Source: Calocera cornea HHB12733
Lineage: Eukaryota > Basidiomycota > Dacrymycetes > Dacrymycetales > Dacrymycetaceae
Direction: 5' to 3'
Length of the DNA: 64,000 nt
NCBI GenBank assembly: GCA_001632435.1
Contig: KV423933.1
Span: 1 to 64,000, forward strand
In this document: positions 45,740 through 57,062 of the stretch, piece after piece
How positions within the stretch are numbered: the stretch's first letter is position 1
How the letters are laid out: every line of letters begins with the position of its first letter
Translations under genes and position numbers: made by a program
Notes under the pieces: model-generated
The model's database searches: none
Told to the model about the DNA's origin: nothing
Seen by the model: the letters and a program-made list of their open reading frames with translations, nothing else

Positions 45740-47621
45740 TCATGTTGACTGGTCCATCACTTTGCCAGCGTCAACCCAAGACTCCTCAGAGGCCCGACTT
45801 TCCGGTTTCTTCCATCCCCTGATATAGTGACCAGGTACCCAATGTGGGACGTTCACTGGTTTTCCACATAACTCGTCGTGGACCATGGACGCGATCGCCT
45901 CGGCACTATTGCGGTCTTCGATTAGAACTGCAGCAGAGGCCAGAAGAATGGCCTACCATCGGAAAGCACGCGTCATTCCATGACCGCTGAAGCCCACACT
46001 CATATATTGGCCTGGGACCACGTCCCCAGCCGCATCCAACACTTGACCAATCTGTGCATTTCCGATCAGTACAAGCGTCGCCTTCAATTGCGGGTGCCTC
46101 ACAATGGGCTCGTAAGTCTTTGTGTAGCCCATGATGCCAGTCCACTCCATTTCGGGTTCCTTGCCTCTCTCAAATTGATCCGGATACACCGCCGGCAAGA
46201 ACTTCCTCAGTGTGCCGCTGACATCGGGGTTGATGGAGCTGTCGTCCGTGGTGTAGAACTCGTACTGAGGGCCAGAGCTCTCACGGCCTCCGCCAATGAT
46301 GATGAGGGGCTTCCCATCCTCGTCATCCGATTTCTTCGGACGAGGGAACCAGTATTCGAAACCCTCATTACCGGCACCACTCGCGTTCCACAGCTTCTCC
46401 CGCGGTACGGCAGCGCGCGTAGCGATCACTTGCCCACGGGTCGGAACGACACCATCTGGTCCTGACAGATGCGGCAGCAGGTGCGACACATACGCATTGG
46501 TGCAATGGACGATGACCTTGGCCATGACGCTTCCTCGCGGGGTTTCCAGCGCCCAAACATTCCATGGAAGTGTCCCAGATGTGATGGAAGTCACCGGGGT
46601 GTGCGTGTAGAGAGACATGGTGTAACGCGGCGAGGGTCGGAACCAGGAGAAGGGGTTTAGGTATGACCAAGATGAGCTTGCAGTAGTCCTGGCAAGGTTG
46701 AAAAGCCTGGTCACAAGCTTCAGAGGATAGAGATTGTAGCCATCGATGCGCGTTGATGGGAAGCTTGCACCATATTTCTGTAAGGAGGTTGAGGTGAGCG
46801 GCTCACGCGAACAAGACTGACCACGCACCTCCTTGGTTGCGTCAGCATCGAGCCATTCGACATCTGTAAGATCGATTCCGGCGTTCTTGGCAGCCTCGAA
46901 GTCAACCTCATCTTCTCGTTTCTCTTCCTCAGTGAAATGCAATCTCAAATTGCCCCCATGCACCAGGTCTACGTCAGCCTCCCACTTGTTCTCTTCGATG
47001 ACTTTTACGATGTCATCCACACACTGCCGCTCGACATGGAGTGACTTCAGACATTCGTCCTTTCCAAATATTTGGGAAAGATGACTGAAACCGTGATATA
47101 TGAATGGAGTCAGATGTCCTGGAAAGACGTTATTATCGCGTTCGTTTCGATGTAAATAGATTGCACGAACCTCCATTCCGACCGGTCGCACCAGCACCTG
47201 GTCGAAATTCAGTGAAACAAAAGCGAAGCCCATTCCATCACATACAGAAGTCACGCGCCTCGAACACGGCAATCGTAATTGGCTTTCGGATTTGACCCTT
47301 CTTCAGGAGCTCGGCCAAGTGATAAGCTACACCGATGCCAGAGATACCAGACCCGATGATGGCAACGTCGATGACAGGGGGTAACGGTACGTCACTGCCT
47401 TCCGTCGCCAAAGGATTAGCATCAGACGTAGAGTGCGTCCAGAAAGACTGCGTAGGGTTCGGGTGCGGTAGCGTGGATGTGCCCGATCCTACAGGCGGCA
47501 CTGGCAACTTGGCGAATGCCTCTTCGGTCTTTGCAAGAGCGTGAAGGTTCAGCGGCAAGTCTTGCGCAGTCGGAGCAAAGGCCCCGGCGGTCGACGATGG
47601 CAACCCTGCACGCCCACGCAT
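45740..47621 (-). CDS. FAD-dependent oxidoreductase (DAO/glycine-oxidase fold)
   Basis: About six exons. The N-terminal leader (MRGRAGLPSSTAG) starts at 47621; the Rossmann motif VAIIGSGISGIGVAYHLAE and its acidic partner VFEARDFC follow. A mini-exon encodes AGATGRNGG, and the next exon starts HLTPFIYHGFSHL. The middle (GASFPSTRIDGYNLYPLKLV, VHCTNAYVSHLLP, TRGQVIATRA) is typical of the DAO family. The last full exon has YMSVGFSGHGMTRAF; a 51-bp intron leads to CAEAIASMVHDELCGKP and the stop at 45740. The substrate is likely an amine, amino acid or sarcosine-like compound, giving H2O2. It is followed by an AKR and a dioxygenase on the other side. Confidence 0.87.
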
Positions 47622-48312
47622 ACTGGCAGGGGCAGGCAATTGACTAGGGCTCGGTGCAGTCCACGACCAGTCCCCCACTGGTTGACTTGGTCGTTAGCTT
47701 GCGCGGCGGTGGTCCTGATGTGGTGCGGCGGGGACCCTTGATCATCTCGCCCCGATATCACCCTGTTGTTGCACGTGGACGCTGCACGGCGCGAACCCGT
47801 ACGAGCCCGGCACGACCCAGGACGGAACCCTCGACTGAAATAGGAGTGGAGGCATGGATTGGTCGTGGAAGCGCCCCCATGGAATTGCCCTACGCCGACG
47901 AGGTCGCGCCCTACGTGTAAGGATCCGGTTTTAGTTCGCCCTGGTTTGCTCCCGTAGACAACCCTAGCACCTTACACACGTACGATCACCTACCCATTTG
48001 TAGTTGATCCGTACATTGGTGCTCCAATATACAGGAGATCAGCCTATGGCTGGCGCCCCAGGGCGCGTGAGGAGACTACAACTCCTTTCACTACGCTCAT
48101 CCTGAGCATCTGAGCATCTGCCCTACCCTCAAGTATCAGTCAGAAAGGGAATTACCCCACTCTCAATGACTCCTTGTGGCCTGGATGTTTGCTCCAACGG
48201 CTTTGGGAATAATATATATTCCCTGGTTAACGCAGGTGTGATTTGTGAAACGGCACCTGGCTCAATACTGGCATTATTGCGACTAAGCAACAATATTCGC
48301 TGATACTTCATC
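47622..48312. promoter_or_regulatory. Divergent upstream region of the FAD oxidase and AKR genes
   Basis: These 691 bp lie between two divergent starts. The open frame at 47654-47920 is antisense-overlapping and unsupported. No defined promoter element is evident. A TCTGAGCATCTGAGCATCTG-like direct repeat lies near 48100. Confidence 0.42.
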
Positions 48313-49842
48313 ATGGCACTCTTTCAGCCTGCACCGAAGCCATCGACCCCGCTGGGCGAATGGAGGGTAATATTTGATTTTGGTGCAAACTGATACAGGC
48401 TCATTACTTGATTCATAGCTGCTGTCCCCAAATGCTGGTGTCCGCGTTTCTCCGCTGTGCCTGGGTGCCATGAGTCTGGGTGATGCCTGGAAGGACTTTA
48501 TGGCCGGCATCATGACCAAGGACGAAGTCTTCAAGGTATATTGATTTCTGTCGATTGGACCTTGTACCTTTCTAATGGCGGCGGCAAGCTGTTGGACGTA
48601 TTCTTCGAGGCTGGCGGCAACTTCATTGACACTGCCAATAACTACCAAGACGAGCAATCTGAGATTCTGATCGGTGAATGGATGAAGGCACGCGGCAATC
48701 GTGACCAACTGGGTATGTCCTTTATTATTGGCATTTCCACGGACTAAGTCCTTGTGACAGTCCTGGCCACAAAGTTCACTACTTGCTACGTCCGCGGTCG
48801 CAAGGACATCAAGTATTTTGCCAACTACAGCGGCAATCATACCAAGAGTCTGCACATGTCCGTCCGCGACAGCCTGAAGAAGCTCCAGACCGACTATATC
48901 GACTTGCTTTGGGTGCACTGGTGGGACTACACCACATCCATCCCCGAATTGATGCAATCGCTGGATGCTCAGGTCAAGGCCGGAAAGATTTTGTACCTTG
49001 GCATTTCGGATACTCCGGGTATGTGCATGATTCAATGCTGGTGCACTGGCTTATGCAGAATGCCTTCCAGCCTGGGTGGTCGCAAAAGCGAACCAATATG
49101 CTCGCGACCACGGCATGGCCCAGTTCGTTGCGTGTGAGGCGTAGAATTGCTGATTTCCGCGGATCCCCCTGACAGATGCCATACAGATCAGGGCCAATGG
49201 AGCTGCTTACAACGTGACTTCGAGGGTGACATCCTGCCTATGTGCCATTCGGAAGGGATGGCCGTCGCCCCTTGGGGTGTCGTTGGAGGCCTAAGAGCAT
49301 TCCGTCTTTGTTCAGAATTGATGCTCAGGTTAGTTGCAGGGCAAGTTCAAGACCGCCGCTCAGATCGAGGCTCGGAAGAAAGAGTCCGGAGGGATGCTTC
49401 GGACGTTCGCTCAGGACCAGACTGAGGGAGAAAAAGCAATCAGTGCTGCGTTGGAAAAGGTCGCCAAGGAAGTCGGTGGCGGTGCTTCCCTTGCGAACGT
49501 CGCGATTGCGTACACGCTGCACAAGCAGGCCTACGTCTTCCCGATTATCGGCGGAAGGAAGCCCGAGTATCTTCTCGAAAACATCAAGGTGTGGGAGCAA
49601 GCTGTATTGCTGGATCTGACTCACCGTCATTCCTTCAGGCTCTCTCCATCAGGCTGACCCCTGATCAAATGGATTCTATCGACAATGCTGTGCCCTTTAA
49701 GCTCCCATTCCCCCACAATATGGTGGGAACTGACCCTGCGCTTACGCGGGACGGAATGTGGAGCGGTGCTTTCATGACCAGTGGCGGTGTGATTCGCTTC
49801 TCCAAGGCAGCGGCGCCTATTCTTCCCACAGATGATGTTTAA
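48313..49842 (+). CDS. Aldo/keto reductase, aryl-alcohol dehydrogenase type
   Basis: About eight exons. [18 protein letters not shown] splices to [21 protein letters not shown], then [14 protein letters not shown] (catalytic Asp and Tyr), LATKFTT (Lys), [11 protein letters not shown] (His), [45 protein letters not shown] and, for NADP binding, [14 protein letters not shown]. The exon boundary after FVA uses a codon split (t|at) that restores FVAYQGQW. Stop at 49842. Fungal AAD-type AKRs reduce aromatic aldehydes with NADPH, as in lignin-derived veratraldehyde, or act in mycotoxin-like pathways. The intron after APWGV lacks a strong donor. The divergent FAD oxidase and the convergent dioxygenase suggest a functional group. 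Confidence 0.9.
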
Positions 49843-50037
49843 GAAGATGACCGGGATCTGTCTGTTAGGCTTGCTGCCAATTTGTCGGTAACAAGTAGCA
49901 CTTATTCGTCCATTGCATGATTAGGGCTGGGCGAGTTGGGCAGAAGAGCATGCGATACGCGTATAAAATGCTTTGAATGAACCTTCGTTTTTTTGCATTA
50001 CAGTCAGATGTATCTACCAAAACCCGGAATGCAAAGA

Positions 50038-51249
50038 TCAGTAGGCCGCACCGAAAGAGGGCCGCCCGCCCGGGAACAGCTCTTTGAAGAGCTCGGGGTA
50101 CCACTTCTCGCCGACATCGGGGTGCGACTTGATGCGACCGATGAGTTGCACCTGCCCGTTGCATTCCGTCGCATATTCCGAGTAGTTGACAGAGTCCACC
50201 GCACCGGTCTCGCCACGCGCATGCTTGAGATCAAGGATATCCTGCGGGATGGGAATGCCCTGGTTGACCTTGGCCGCCAGAGAGAAGCTCTGAAAGTAAG
50301 GGACCGAGTAGCGCGAACCCATGCCCTTGGGTGGGGAGATGACCCGGTGGGATGTGGCGATGCACACCTTCTGCGTGGCAATCTCGAGAGCTTTGCCAAT
50401 GTTGACGACGAAGGTACCGGGAACAGGCGGTGCATCGATCCATTGTCCAGCTTTGTTCTGCACCTGAAGACCGGGATGCGAGCTGGCTTGCAGGAGGAAG
50501 GTAAGGAGGCCGTGATCAAAGTGAGGACCGACGCCTTGCGTGCCGTCTTCCGGACGAAGGTTGGATGCGTCAACATACTTGAGAAGCTTGAGGCGCTGTT
50601 GCATGGGTTCCGAGTCGTAGAACTGAGCAAGACTTCCGGTAGGGATCTTGAGGCACTCCTCGATGAGGTCGACCATCTTGAAGCCCAGGTCGGCAACCCC
50701 ATTGAGGTAGTCAACGACGCACCTTTGGAAACCGGGGAGAGCTTTCTCAGGCGGATACTTTCGGGAGAATCAGAATCAACATTTCAAGTGAGCTGTCATC
50801 ACACACCGAAGGAGGACCCCACAGCCTCTTCCAGTCCTCGTCACCCTCCTTCCACTTGCATTCGTAGTCGGTCGCAAAGTCGAACTGCTCCCGATTATCG
50901 CGAGCGCCCTTGGTGAATTCTTGGCCCTGCCGGGAGTATCCGAGGAAGTGCGGCGAATTCAGCATGGAGCAAGTCATTTTGGTCTCGAGGGGAAGGTCAA
51001 AGACCTTGGGGATATAGTCGAGAAGTTGGTTAACTTGCGCCTGTGAGAAGGATGAGCAAACCATATTCAGTCTAAGAGTGCACTGCGCACCTGGGTCACC
51101 AGGGAATTCTTCAGGTACATAAAGCCGACATTGACAATGGCATGGATAAGCTCCGCTTTGAATTTCTCCCTTTCCTCCAGAGTCCCATGAACAAGGCGCC
51201 AGTCCAGGGTGGGAATCTCTTGGAACGGTTGCTCGATAGCGACGGGCAT
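50038..51249 (-). CDS. 2-oxoglutarate/Fe(II) dioxygenase (isopenicillin-N-synthase-like)
   Basis: Three exons. The start MPVAIEQPFQEIPTLDW at 51249 has the DIOX_N pattern (ELIHAIVNVGFMYLKN), then AQVNQLLDYIPKVFDLPLE and LGYSRQGQE. The core in the last exon has the iron triad GPHFDHGLLTFLLQ (H, D) and IATSHRVISPP (H), plus RYSVPYF with the 2-oxoglutarate-binding Arg and Ser. It ends GGRPSFGAAY at 50038. Such enzymes hydroxylate or desaturate small molecules in the cytosol. Length (about 350-360 residues) is normal. It converges with the AKR, 195 bp between stops. Confidence 0.9.
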
Positions 51250-52158
51250 GTTGAGGGTGGGGGATTCTTTAGATGAATAAAGAATATAGGAGGATGAACT
51301 CAGACTGAGTTCAGGGGCGACAGTTGAATGTCTGGGCGTATGCTAGGATTCCGGGGGCGAGGGGACGCATCGCTATATAGGCGCGCAGTGCATCACCGCC
51401 AAAGTTGATTAACCGCCCGTCCGGTTAGCAGATGACTCCGGAGGAGATCTACAATGGAGTGCCCAGCCCACGGCGTGTGATGACAGTCGATGCTGCGGTC
51501 GGCAACAGTTAAGCCGCCCTCCCGCTTATCGGTAAGATGAGCGAAACGATATGTCAAGGAATATCTGTAAGTCCGGGGATATGTTTGGCTTTGTCACAGC
51601 TCCGATCAAGCTGTGCTGACCGATTAGGAGTACAGTTTCCATGGGATCAAGCGTTCACAGACCATCTGGAATCCTCAGGATCTTCGTCCATACGATCGAA
51701 CAATATGGTGGCAAAATACAGAAGAGATTCGAGCATTGTCATGGTTGGAAGATTCGTTGTCCCGACCCCGGGGCCCCCCAACTGAACGGAGGCTTGTCGC
51801 AGCGAGAACATTTCTTCCGGGGCTGAAGAGACGGAAGCGGAATGGTCACAGGCTCCGTAGTTCTCGGCTGCCCCTTCTCCCCGCCTCTGCAGGTGGCAAC
51901 AGGCAAAACTGAAATGCTCTGGGCGATTGGAAGTGCCGCCCGGCGCTTGGTCATTGTCGGTATACTTACAGTATCACCCGCGTGTAGGGGTCTGGCGGGC
52001 CCACGGGGTAGCGAAGGACTATCCGGCGTCGGCGAGGAGCGCCTGTTCCCAGCGGGCGAAGGATAATTACTGGTGGGTCAGGCGGGGATGTTGAGTGAGC
52101 AGCATAGAATCGCTGGCAAGTTATTGCGGGCGGAGCCGAGCAGAAGCTGCCAGGGGTG
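51250..52158. other. Intergenic region upstream of the dioxygenase
   Basis: Dioxygenase promoter, then DNA with no supported gene. Open frames of 60-82 codons have no motifs. Confidence 0.45.
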
Positions 52159-52654
52159 CCTCCATGTCTGCTCCACGCGTCGTTTACCGGCAGTTGCCGA
52201 GATTGTCTCTATCCAGTCTGAATGCAGCAGTGCACGTTGTTGTGTCGTATGCGGGCCATCCCGAACAGAACGCATAAGAGGAGCCAACTAAAGCCAAGCT
52301 GGGTGGAGCCGCCAGAGAGACGCGGGGGGGAGCCGAGCGGAGTCGCGTTAAATCGAATGAACCGCACCTCCGAGGCGCGCATTCTGGGTGGAGGCATGAA
52401 CAGCAAAAGGACTGCCCCTAGCGACCGTAGATGTTATGGGTTGTGATGATGATGACGTCGAGACGCACTTTCCGCAAGTACAGTGCATGCTACGCCGGGC
52501 CGGCACGCACGCTAATAGTAACATGCAGTAACGTCAACCGAAGTCTGTTCGCCAGCCCTGGCGGGAACAATTCCCCTCGGGAGCAATCTGAGCGAGCGAC
52601 CGAATCCGTCCGTCCGATCCTCTCGTCCGGTCTGCCGGCGAGGTTCTGAGCACC
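52159..52654 (+). repeat. Dispersed repeat, copy B (about 500 bp)
   Basis: Homologous along its length to the reverse complement of 62099-62575. Shared blocks include CAGTTGCC.AG.TTGTCTC, GATGCAGCAGTG then CGTTGTTGTGTCGTATGCGG, AGCCAAGCTGGG.GGAGC, GGAGGCATG.AACAGCAAA, and at the far end CGGGA.CAAT.CCCTCGGGAG with GCGAGGTTCTGAGCACC. No coding capacity, so a non-autonomous element or solo terminal repeat. It lies just 3' of MFS copy 3. Confidence 0.8.
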
Positions 52655-52816
52655 TGCAATCACTGCCCCGTCCCCCCACGTGTTTGCCACGAAAGCGACC
52701 ATTGTCGTGTTCGTTCTTCTCTTCTTCGTGCCACGCTTGACAGGTCATGAGAATGCACGTGCATGGATCATTGACTAACTTAAGGATACAGGAAATTGTG
52801 CAGCTTCTGGTCATCT

Positions 52817-54978
52817 CTAGTACACCAGGTCCTTCACAGGGACCCCAAGTGGTGACACCGGCGTGATGGGATCCAACATCGGCATCCGCCTGAGCGGCGT
52901 GGGGTAGTACACACCATCCTTCACGGGGTCCTCAAGTGATGAATCCGGCGTAATTGGTAACCCCGGTGTGATGGGATCCAGTGGTGGTGTCCATTGGAGC
53001 GAGGGCGTCACTGTTAGCGGCCCAATATTAACGACGCCTTTGTCCATCTCGATTTCCTCTCCTTCCTCCATCTCTGCTTCTCTTGAATGTTGGTCACTCC
53101 CCCTCTGGCCGTCGGGCCGTCCCTCCTGGCCTTCGGATAGATCCCAGTTCTCGTCCGTCTCGTTGTGCAATGGGATCTCGCGCATCAAGAGCGCGCTCGC
53201 CACACCCAAGAAACAAAATGCGAGCATGACCTTCCACAGCGTGCTCATGCTCGCGGCGAACGCCTCTTTGACCTGTCCCTGCAGCGGCTCCGGCAGCTGC
53301 GGGATGACCGGGATGGCCGCGATGGCGAACTCTGCGCCGCCAGGGAATTGCGTGCGGAAGTCGGCGGGCAGTCGCCATTGGAGCTCGTTCTGCAGGACAG
53401 CGGAACCGATGGTGATCCCGAAGATTTGCGCGAAGGTGCGGAGGAAGACAAAGAGCGCCAAGGCACTCCCGTTCCGTGCTAGCGGTAGAGGCGAAAGGAT
53501 GGGAAATTTCTGATCGAGGTAAGCTCGCCACCGCACAAGGCTGTTTGAACACTTACGATCGCAGTCCAGAGGATCCCGAACCCGAACCCGACGAATAGGT
53601 TGAATCCAACCCACCTCGCCGTCGGCATGGTCGCTTTCTCCAAACTCAAAAGCCCCACACCGACAGTGATGATGATCCACCCTATGTAAATCTGCGGCGT
53701 ATAGCGCTTCAGAATGACAACCGACACCCCACCGACGATCGCCCCGGGCGCGATGACGAACGCATACGACAAGGTGTCGATACCCGACTGCACCGGGTCG
53801 GCGCCGAAGCATGCCTGGAAGAATGCCGGCATGAGGTACAGGAAGCTGACCGACACGATCGAGTGCCAGAAGGTGCCTAGGAAGCCTGAGACGGACGTCC
53901 GGTTCGTGAGGAGGTCGAACGGTATCGTGGGGACGGTGGTATTCGCTGCCCATCGAGCTTCATATACAAAGAAGGCGATTAAGCCAAGTAGACCGAAGAT
54001 CAGAGGCACCAAAGTTTGCGCAGACGACCATGGAACTTCGATCCCACCACGCGTGAGTGCGATGGACACTGCGACGGTGGCAGCGCAAACCAGTGCATTG
54101 CCGCTTCTAGTGGTCAGTACGGTCCACAAGCGAGACGCGAGGCACTCACGTCCAATCTATCCTTCGCAGCTTCTGTTGAATGCTACCGGGTGGCACCTTG
54201 AGCCGAAGGAAGTACGCGACCAGGCAGAAGGCACCGAAGGTGAGCGGCAGCTGTATCCGGAAGAGCCAGCGCCAGGACACCTTCTGCGCAAACACTCCAC
54301 CGATTGGCGGCCCCATGGCTGTTGCGACAGAATAGGTGAGACCCGTGAGGCCCATGAAAGCACCACGTTCTTTGAGAGGGACAAGATCGGCAATGATGAT
54401 TTCAGCCAAGGAAAGTATACCGCCGCATCCCAGTCCTTGGATCGCTGTGACACCATGAGCATATCACAGAGCGAGGATGAATAAGAAACCCACTTCTTCC
54501 CACAAGGAACACGCCTGAACTGTGTGCCTCACCGCAGATGACGCAACCGACAAAAAAGAAGATCAGTGATGACAGTAGCACCGGCTGTCGGCCAAAGGTA
54601 TCTGCGAGGGCGCCAGATAAGCTGGTAGGACATTGTCAGTGAGCCCTTCCATGAGCACGCGCAAACTCACGGGAGCCAAGCAGCGGAAGCGAGGAAGTAG
54701 GCGCTTCCCATCCACGCGAACAACGAGTGCCCATTTCCGAGCTCGTTGACGATGATCGGTACAGCAGTGGGTAGGTCCGTCGTATCGAGCGCAGCAAGAA
54801 AGATAGTAACGCAAACTGCACCGAAGATGAACCAGAAGGCTGCCCCCCTTTTGGGCTTCGCTGCCTTGCCATGGCGGGTTGGCCTTTCAAGATCCGAGAT
54901 GCCCAACCCCGGTACGCCCTCTAGTTTCTCAACCTGACTGTCGTCGACACTAGTGGAGGGATGTGTTCTGAATAGCAT
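52817..54978 (-). CDS. MFS drug:H+ antiporter, DHA2 type, copy 3
   Basis: Five exons. MLFRTHPSTSVDDSQVEKLE at 54978, then AFWFIFGAVCVTIFLAALDTTDLPTA; LSGALADTFGRQP; IQGLGCGGI, PLKERG and motif C TAMGPPIGG; GNALVCAATVAVSIALTRGG to FGILWTAI; and KFPILSPLPLARNGSALA to the stop at 52817. It is a homologue of the pair at 5.5-11.7 kb but has one more intron and a tail with a duplicated motif (LDPITPGLPITPD...LEDPVKDGVY and LDPITPVSPLG...VPVKDLVY). Plasma-membrane exporter; substrate unknown. The three upstream genes are oxidoreductases, which fits export or detoxification. Its inverted partner is at 63322. Confidence 0.91.
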
Positions 54979-55994
54979 CTCTTCTGCTTCTTTGTCGAGG
55001 AAGAGCTCCGAGAGATGGTGCTGTGGGTTGGGGGGGAGGGGGAGCGTCCGAGATGATACTTAGTGTAGTCGAGAGGAGATCAGGTAGAAGAGGCCACCAA
55101 AGACTACCGGATACCTTCTTGCAATGTACCCGGCGACAGACCGGCTGCGCCATGCGACTTCAAACCGTCTCACGGAGAGGACTGAGATGCACGGCTGCAC
55201 CAGTACTGGATCATTCGTATTGAAACGTTTGATGCTGCACCGGACTCGCGTCACGTGTACACTGGTACTGAATGGAATGAATCCTCGCCTGGCTGGGAAT
55301 GTGCGGTTGGACATGAGGACCGGCACAGACAACAATTTCACCCATTGATGGTAAACTGTACAGTAGCTCTGTCAGACACCAAAAGGTCCTTGATCGCTCA
55401 TCTTGCCGGAACTCCAGCAACATTATCGGTACTCTCAGTGCCTTGATTTTCACGTAGCCCATGAACAAGGATCTTGTATGGAATATAGTCGGGGTCGGTT
55501 ACCTACAACGAAGAGCTTCTGCGCATGGCCTTCGCCGGGGCATTGGCAGTCGAGCCTTTGTTACCAATGTAATGAGTGCTGTATAGCTACACCGCTACGG
55601 TCGGCGAAGAGACCGAGAAACGGAAGGAACATACAGGGAACGAACAATGTGTCACGTCGCGAGGCTTGCCATTAAGTCAAGACAATAACTGTACAGTACA
55701 ATACAATCTCCCTGCCACTAGGCTAGACTGTGTTTGTTCATCCTATCGTAATGTTACACATTATAGATAACTCACGTTATCAAGTTACTACAGCTTCCTC
55801 TGCACCGGAGTGGGCCTCTTAAACGTCTACTCCAGCGTCTACTGCCCTTTCCTAAGCGGGATAACTGCGGACAACCTTCTTTTTGGGGGCTTTCCTGACG
55901 CTTATGTAAGCCTACCCTAAGGGTGCATCTCTCATCAGGCTGGCCTCGTCACATGGCTCTTCCTGTCGCCTTGCAGCTGAGGCGGCATCCAGCG
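54979..55994. promoter_or_regulatory. Upstream region of MFS copy 3, repeated in inverse at MFS copy 4
   Basis: About 710 bp next to the start (54979-55690) match 63321-62640 in reverse orientation, including ACCATCTCTC.GAGCTCT just 5' of the start, GGTAGTCTTT, AGTCGGGGTCGGTT, AGCTACACCGC and GAAGGAACA.ACAGG.AACGA. Promoter and gene were copied together. The HIS6 promoter follows from about 55,800. Confidence 0.72.
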
Positions 55995-56840
55995 ATGGCC
56001 ACACACCGCCGGCGCACCCGCTTCCGGCCGTGCATCGACCTCCACGCCGGTGTGGTGAAGCAGATTGTAGGCGGATCCCTCTCCACGGACGAGTCCAAGC
56101 TGCAGACGAACTTCGTCGCCAGGCAAGTCCCTCCCTACCCTGTCGCAACCTACCACTAACCTCTGCCCCAAGCTAGCCAGTCCCCAGCGTACTATGCGCA
56201 ACTGTATAGAGACAATGGCCTGACCGGTGGACACGTCATCAAGCTCGGCCCGGGGAACGACGCCGCCGCACGCACAGCACTATCTGCCTGGCCCGGCGGA
56301 CTGCACATCGGCGGGGGCATCACGGAGCAGAACGCGCTGGAGTGGCTCGCCGCGGGCGCAGAGAAGGTCATCGTGACCTCGTACCTCTTCCCCTCGCAGA
56401 AGTTCTCGCTCGAGAGGCTGCAGGTGCTGGAGCGGCTCGTCGGCCGCGAGAGGCTCGTGGTCGACGTCAGCTGCCGGCGGAGGGGTGAGAAATGGGTTGT
56501 GGCGATGAACAAGTGGCAGGACCTGACGGACATGGAGGTGGACCAGGCGTCGCTCAAGATGCTGGAAGAGCACTGCAGCGAGTTCCTCATCCATGCGGCG
56601 GACGTCGAGGGCCTGTGCCAGGGGATCGACGAGGAGCTCGTGCAGCGGCTCGGGGAGTGGGTGACGATCCCGTGCACGTATGCGGGTGGGGCGAGGGACG
56701 TGTCGGACTTGGAGCTCGTCGACCGGCTCAGTGGGGGCAGGGTGGATCTTACGTTCGGCAGCGCGTTGGATATTTTTGGAGGCAAGACGGTGAGGTTTGA
56801 GGAGCTCGTGATGTACAACAAGGCCATGGCGAGCGTATAG
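55995..56840 (+). CDS. HIS6: Phosphoribosylformimino-AICAR-phosphate isomerase (histidine biosynthesis)
   Basis: Two exons, 55995-56122 and 56177-56840, 263 residues, close to the yeast enzyme's 261. An upstream in-frame Met (55953) is possible but less likely. RFRPCIDLHAGVVKQIVGG carries the first catalytic Asp of the (beta/alpha)8 barrel; GHVIKLGPGND, LHIGGGI, KVIVTSYLF, LVVDVSCRRRG, IHAADVEGLCQGID, IPCTYAGGARDVSDL and LTFGSALDIFGG follow. It catalyses the Amadori isomerisation in step four of histidine synthesis, in the cytosol. The intron 56123-56176 starts AG|GCAAGT, a GC-AG intron. Confidence 0.95.
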
Positions 56841-57062
56841 GCAGAAGGGACGCATGTATGCTCAGGACACGGACGTCGAACATCGGAATGAGTAGTACCA
56901 TGTAATGATCTATTCATGGGACAATGTTACAATACAATGCATCACCAAAGTTAGGAACTGAGGTCATCAAGATGGATGCGACCAGCACAAAGCACTAATC
57001 CATACGGAAAAACACAATTCTCATCCAAGGAAGTCATAAAATCGTAAGGTGTACGAGGTCAC

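Noticed and set aside
45740..55000. Classification as a full secondary-metabolite gene cluster
   Set aside because: No backbone synthase or pathway-specific regulator is visible in the window, so only a looser metabolic neighbourhood is proposed.
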